Below are positions 4,259-6,655 of a stretch of 6,655 nt of DNA, in pieces. Numbering within the stretch: position 1 is the stretch's first letter; each line of letters begins with the position of its first letter. The DNA lies in the NCBI GenBank assembly GCA_021813005.1, contig JAKAMH010000054.1:1-6655 (forward strand), given 5' to 3'. The DNA comes from a bacterium. GTDB lineage: Bacteria > Patescibacteriota > Microgenomatia > Levybacterales > UBA12049. A program made the position numbers and the translations under genes. The notes under the pieces are model-generated. The model was not told the DNA's origin. It did not search any database and saw nothing but the letters and a program-made list of their open reading frames with translations.

Positions 4259-6655
4259 TCACAGGACGCGGTCGCTTGTCAAATATTGAGTGTGCCTCCC
4301 CTTCAGATACAAGAAACCTCCAAAAACGAGGAGTGAGGCGAGAAGTGCAAATCCGACAAACTCCAGGTACTGCGGCAGGAAGAGTATAACGATTGTCATG
4401 CCCTGATTGCTTTGCGGGACTTTCCAACCGTTCTCCCAGCCATTGACTGTCACGTGCCCAGTGAGTTTCTTGCCAAACAGGAAAGCGAAATAGCGAGTGA
4501 GCCAGGAATGATTTGGCACGTAGTATGCCTGCCAGCCGTCATGGTACGCCTGCGTTAGTATGAGAGTAGCATTCTGCGTTCCGGCAGGGATATCCGCGGT
4601 GTAGGCGAAGTAGGCGTGTTTGTCAGCCTGGACTGTTATCTGTTTCTGATTGCCTGCCGGAATAACTGTCGTGACCTTGCTGTTATTTCGGACGTAGATG
4701 CTGCTTAGGAAGCCGTAGGGGAGCGGTGTGAGCGAGAGGTCATGGATGTCATTAATATCAGGATGCCTATTGAACGAACTTGACATGAGAAGGATCTGCA
4801 TGCCCGGGTCAAAGGCATAAAGCGGCGGCAGAATGTACTGGGAGGTTGTCCAGGTTTTTGTCTCGTCAAGCATAGTATACACGTACTTATTGTTGTCTCC
4901 CGTTGGTGTAAAGACATTGAGGATGAAGGGAAGACCTGAGACGTTTTTTGTCTGCATGGTCAGGAGGTAACCGTAGTCGGAGATCGTGCCATCAAGCTTG
5001 ACCCAGAACTGGCTATATGTATTCTGAGCGTAGATGCGAATCTCTTTGCCCATACTGTCTCCGTATTCTTTGTAGTAGGCGTTGCCTGAGAGCGGGAGAT
5101 TGTCCGGTACGGTAACTGCCTGCTTGTACATATTACGTGAGAGGAGATCAGGGAAGGTGTATGCATTGTCTCGTCTCGGGATAGTAATTGTCATGGGAGA
5201 ATCTTTTGGAAGTGTCACCGTGACCTGCGAGACGCTATCTGTGAGGCCAGGAAGCACGGCACTGTCATTGATATGCTGGACGAGGGGATAGTAGGTGAGG
5301 GATGGATTACTGTAGGTGATCTGGCGGGGCTGCCCGGCATCCTGTGAACTTGCCGCGTTTAGTGAGAGCTGTAGACTTGTAAGTTTTGATGCATCCGGGA
5401 TCTCGGAGAAGTCGCTGAATATTTTTTTGGAACGCGCGAAGGCTGTTTGAGCAGGTATGCTCTTTGTGTTGACACAACCTGCGGATCCCAGGGAGGCGAG
5501 GCAGTAGGATGGGTGTTCGTCATTTGTAGAAATGTAGTCTGTTGTGAATTTGACGAGTGTCTGTCCCGACGTGTTTCCCGGAGTCACCGTGCCTGTATAG
5601 ACGCTACAGGCACTGCTTGCGGTTGCCATGAGGGAAAGGGTGCCATGCGTGTTTACTGACGAAGTGGTGCCCGAGGCACCCGGAACGCATGAGTGGGCAT
5701 CTGAGAAGTGTGTAGGTTGGAGGCCGACAGTCTCTGAACCGACAGAGGCGTAGAGATTCATGGTGTTTCCCCCTGATATGCCTCGAAGAAGTGTACTGCC
5801 GATTGTTGAGAGCGCACTTGTCGGTTTGAAGGGAAACGTGTCAATGCCATTGACGGTAAGAAGAAGCGTGCCTGCAGACTGTGCAGAGGTGAGCGGTACC
5901 TCGATCTCTGTCATGTGCTGTGGCACCGGGACTGTGTTCTCCCCAATGCGAAGGGACGGCGTATCAAGTGAGAACCGCAGGGTAAGGATATTGCCGTCCA
6001 ACTGAGACGCGATGGTGACGGGCAGGTAATGCTCTGTGTCTGCGAGTGACGGAAGAAAGAGCGTATAACGTCCTTTAGGAAGGGAGCTTATCAGGTGCAC
6101 TACCGTACTATCTGTGGTGATAGTGAACGGTACTTCGTCTGGGAAACGGCTAGTGAAGAGAGACGCAAACGGAAAGAGATAATCAGCAGTCTGTTTTGAC
6201 GAAGTCAGGTAGGGGCCAAGGAGTCGAAATGGCTCGTCAATATGGGAGAATGGCTCTGTTGGGCCACTTGAGGGGAGGTGTAACTCCACGGCGACGTTGT
6301 GACTAAATAATGTATTCAGATTCGTCTTATAAAGCTTCAGATCAGAGCCAAATGTCTTTACCAGTTTTACTTTGGGATTGCCGTCAAGCATATCCTGCTG
6401 CAGGAAAAGAGTGCGAAACGGATTGGAATCAGATGGCGTGTAGGACGCGTCGTAGAGGACGTATCGAATTTGGTATTTCTCAATTACCTGATCGAACATG
6501 GCTAAATCTTTGTTCTTGAGTGCATACCAGAGCTGCCAATAGTAATCCTCAAGCTGGTTGCTCCAGACGTCAAACGTGCGGTCCATAATCGGCTGCTCTA
6601 TGCCATACCAGAGAAAACCGGAGCCGGTCCCGCCCCAGTCGTATGAACCCCAAGA
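4259..6655 (-). CDS. C-terminal part of a giant YfhO/GT-C-like membrane protein (5' end outside window)
   Basis: The frame is open to the right edge: 798 residues are visible, including 23 before the first in-window Met (6586), so that Met is not the true start. The fragment begins SWGSYDWGG...FLWYGIEQPIMDRTFDVWSNQLEDYYWQ, followed by a helical LWYALKNKDLAMFDQVIEKYQIRYVLYD segment. This is the pattern expected just after the multi-spanning membrane half of YfhO/GT-C glycosyltransferase-like proteins. About 600 residues of Ser/Thr-rich, beta-strand-like sequence without membrane helices follow, probably an extracytoplasmic domain; its only four cysteines cluster (codons within about 5470-5690) and could form two disulfides. 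Near the end come AYHDGWQAYYV (YfhO-type GW-x-AY), HVTVNGWENGWKVPQ and IVILFLPQYLEFVGF, then a single membrane helix (about 4304-4366) and a basic cytoplasmic tail. Likely role: lipid-linked sugar transfer or surface glycan display; the substrate is unknown. No terminator is seen before the next gene, so the two are probably cotranscribed. Confidence 0.82.
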   Translation of the reverse strand, partial: SWGSYDWGGTGSGFLWYGIEQPIMDRTFDVWSNQLEDYYWQLWYALKNKDLAMFDQVIEKYQIRYVLYDASYTPSDSNPFRTLFLQQDMLDGNPKVKLVKTFGSDLKLYKTNLNTLFSHNVAVELHLPSSGPTEPFSHIDEPFRLLGPYLTSSKQTADYLFPFASLFTSRFPDEVPFTITTDSTVVHLISSLPKGRYTLFLPSLADTEHYLPVTIASQLDGNILTLRFSLDTPSLRIGENTVPVPQHMTEIEVPLTSAQSAGTLLLTVNGIDTFPFKPTSALSTIGSTLLRGISGGNTMNLYASVGSETVGLQPTHFSDAHSCVPGASGTTSSVNTHGTLSLMATASSACSVYTGTVTPGNTSGQTLVKFTTDYISTNDEHPSYCLASLGSAGCVNTKSIPAQTAFARSKKIFSDFSEIPDASKLTSLQLSLNAASSQDAGQPRQITYSNPSLTYYPLVQHINDSAVLPGLTDSVSQVTVTLPKDSPMTITIPRRDNAYTFPDLLSRNMYKQAVTVPDNLPLSGNAYYKEYGDSMGKEIRIYAQNTYSQFWVKLDGTISDYGYLLTMQTKNVSGLPFILNVFTPTGDNNKYVYTMLDETKTWTTSQYILPPLYAFDPGMQILLMSSSFNRHPDINDIHDLSLTPLPYGFLSSIYVRNNSKVTTVIPAGNQKQITVQADKHAYFAYTADIPAGTQNATLILTQAYHDGWQAYYVPNHSWLTRYFAFLFGKKLTGHVTVNGWENGWKVPQSNQGMTIVILFLPQYLEFVGFALLASLLVFGGFLYLKGRHTQYLTSDRVL

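Noticed and set aside
1..6655. CRISPR array, tRNA, rRNA or insertion sequence
   Set aside because: No regularly spaced repeats, cloverleaf, rRNA motifs or transposase-like reading were found on either strand by eye.

Overview
The window most likely comes from a Candidate Phyla Radiation bacterium, probably Microgenomates. This is an inference. It rests on (i) a YacL-type PIN-TRAM gene fused by overlap to radA, (ii) a very large surface membrane protein whose C-terminus carries the GW...NGW...PQYLE pattern familiar from Microgenomates GT-C/YfhO-like proteins, and (iii) genes that seem to start without Shine-Dalgarno sites. Coding DNA looks moderately GC-balanced, while parts of the central spacer (about 2690-3000 and 3180-3350) are clearly AT-rich.

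Layout: two plus-strand genes fill 71-2216. They are radA (DNA recombination/repair ATPase) and a yacL-like PIN-TRAM nuclease gene that overlaps it by 20 nt. Two minus-strand genes fill 3390-6655: a family 2 glycosyltransferase with a degenerate DXD motif, and upstream of it the C-terminal ~798 residues of a giant membrane protein that runs off the right edge. The two blocks converge on a 1.17-kb spacer (2217-3389).

The spacer is not empty. On the plus strand there is a well-formed TTGACA-N17-TATTAA promoter, followed by about 112 nt with no credible ORF, ending in a 17-bp hairpin plus seven T. I read this as a free-standing small RNA of unknown family whose 5' end can form an H-type pseudoknot. 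On the minus strand there is a 57-codon gene for a small basic protein, with its own TTGACA-N17-TGC-TAGTAT promoter placed so that the mRNA has almost no leader. Further left are a 79-nt fold-back hairpin that resembles a minus-strand terminator and a group of GC-rich palindromes just after the PIN-TRAM gene. A short strong hairpin with a T tract terminates the glycosyltransferase gene at 3348-3365.

How they fit: radA and the PIN-TRAM gene form a nucleic-acid-processing operon, comparable to radA-disA-yacL of Bacillus but without disA. The two right-hand genes look like a cell-surface glycan/envelope module. The small gene and the small RNA are the most novel items; their functions are unknown and no database search was possible.
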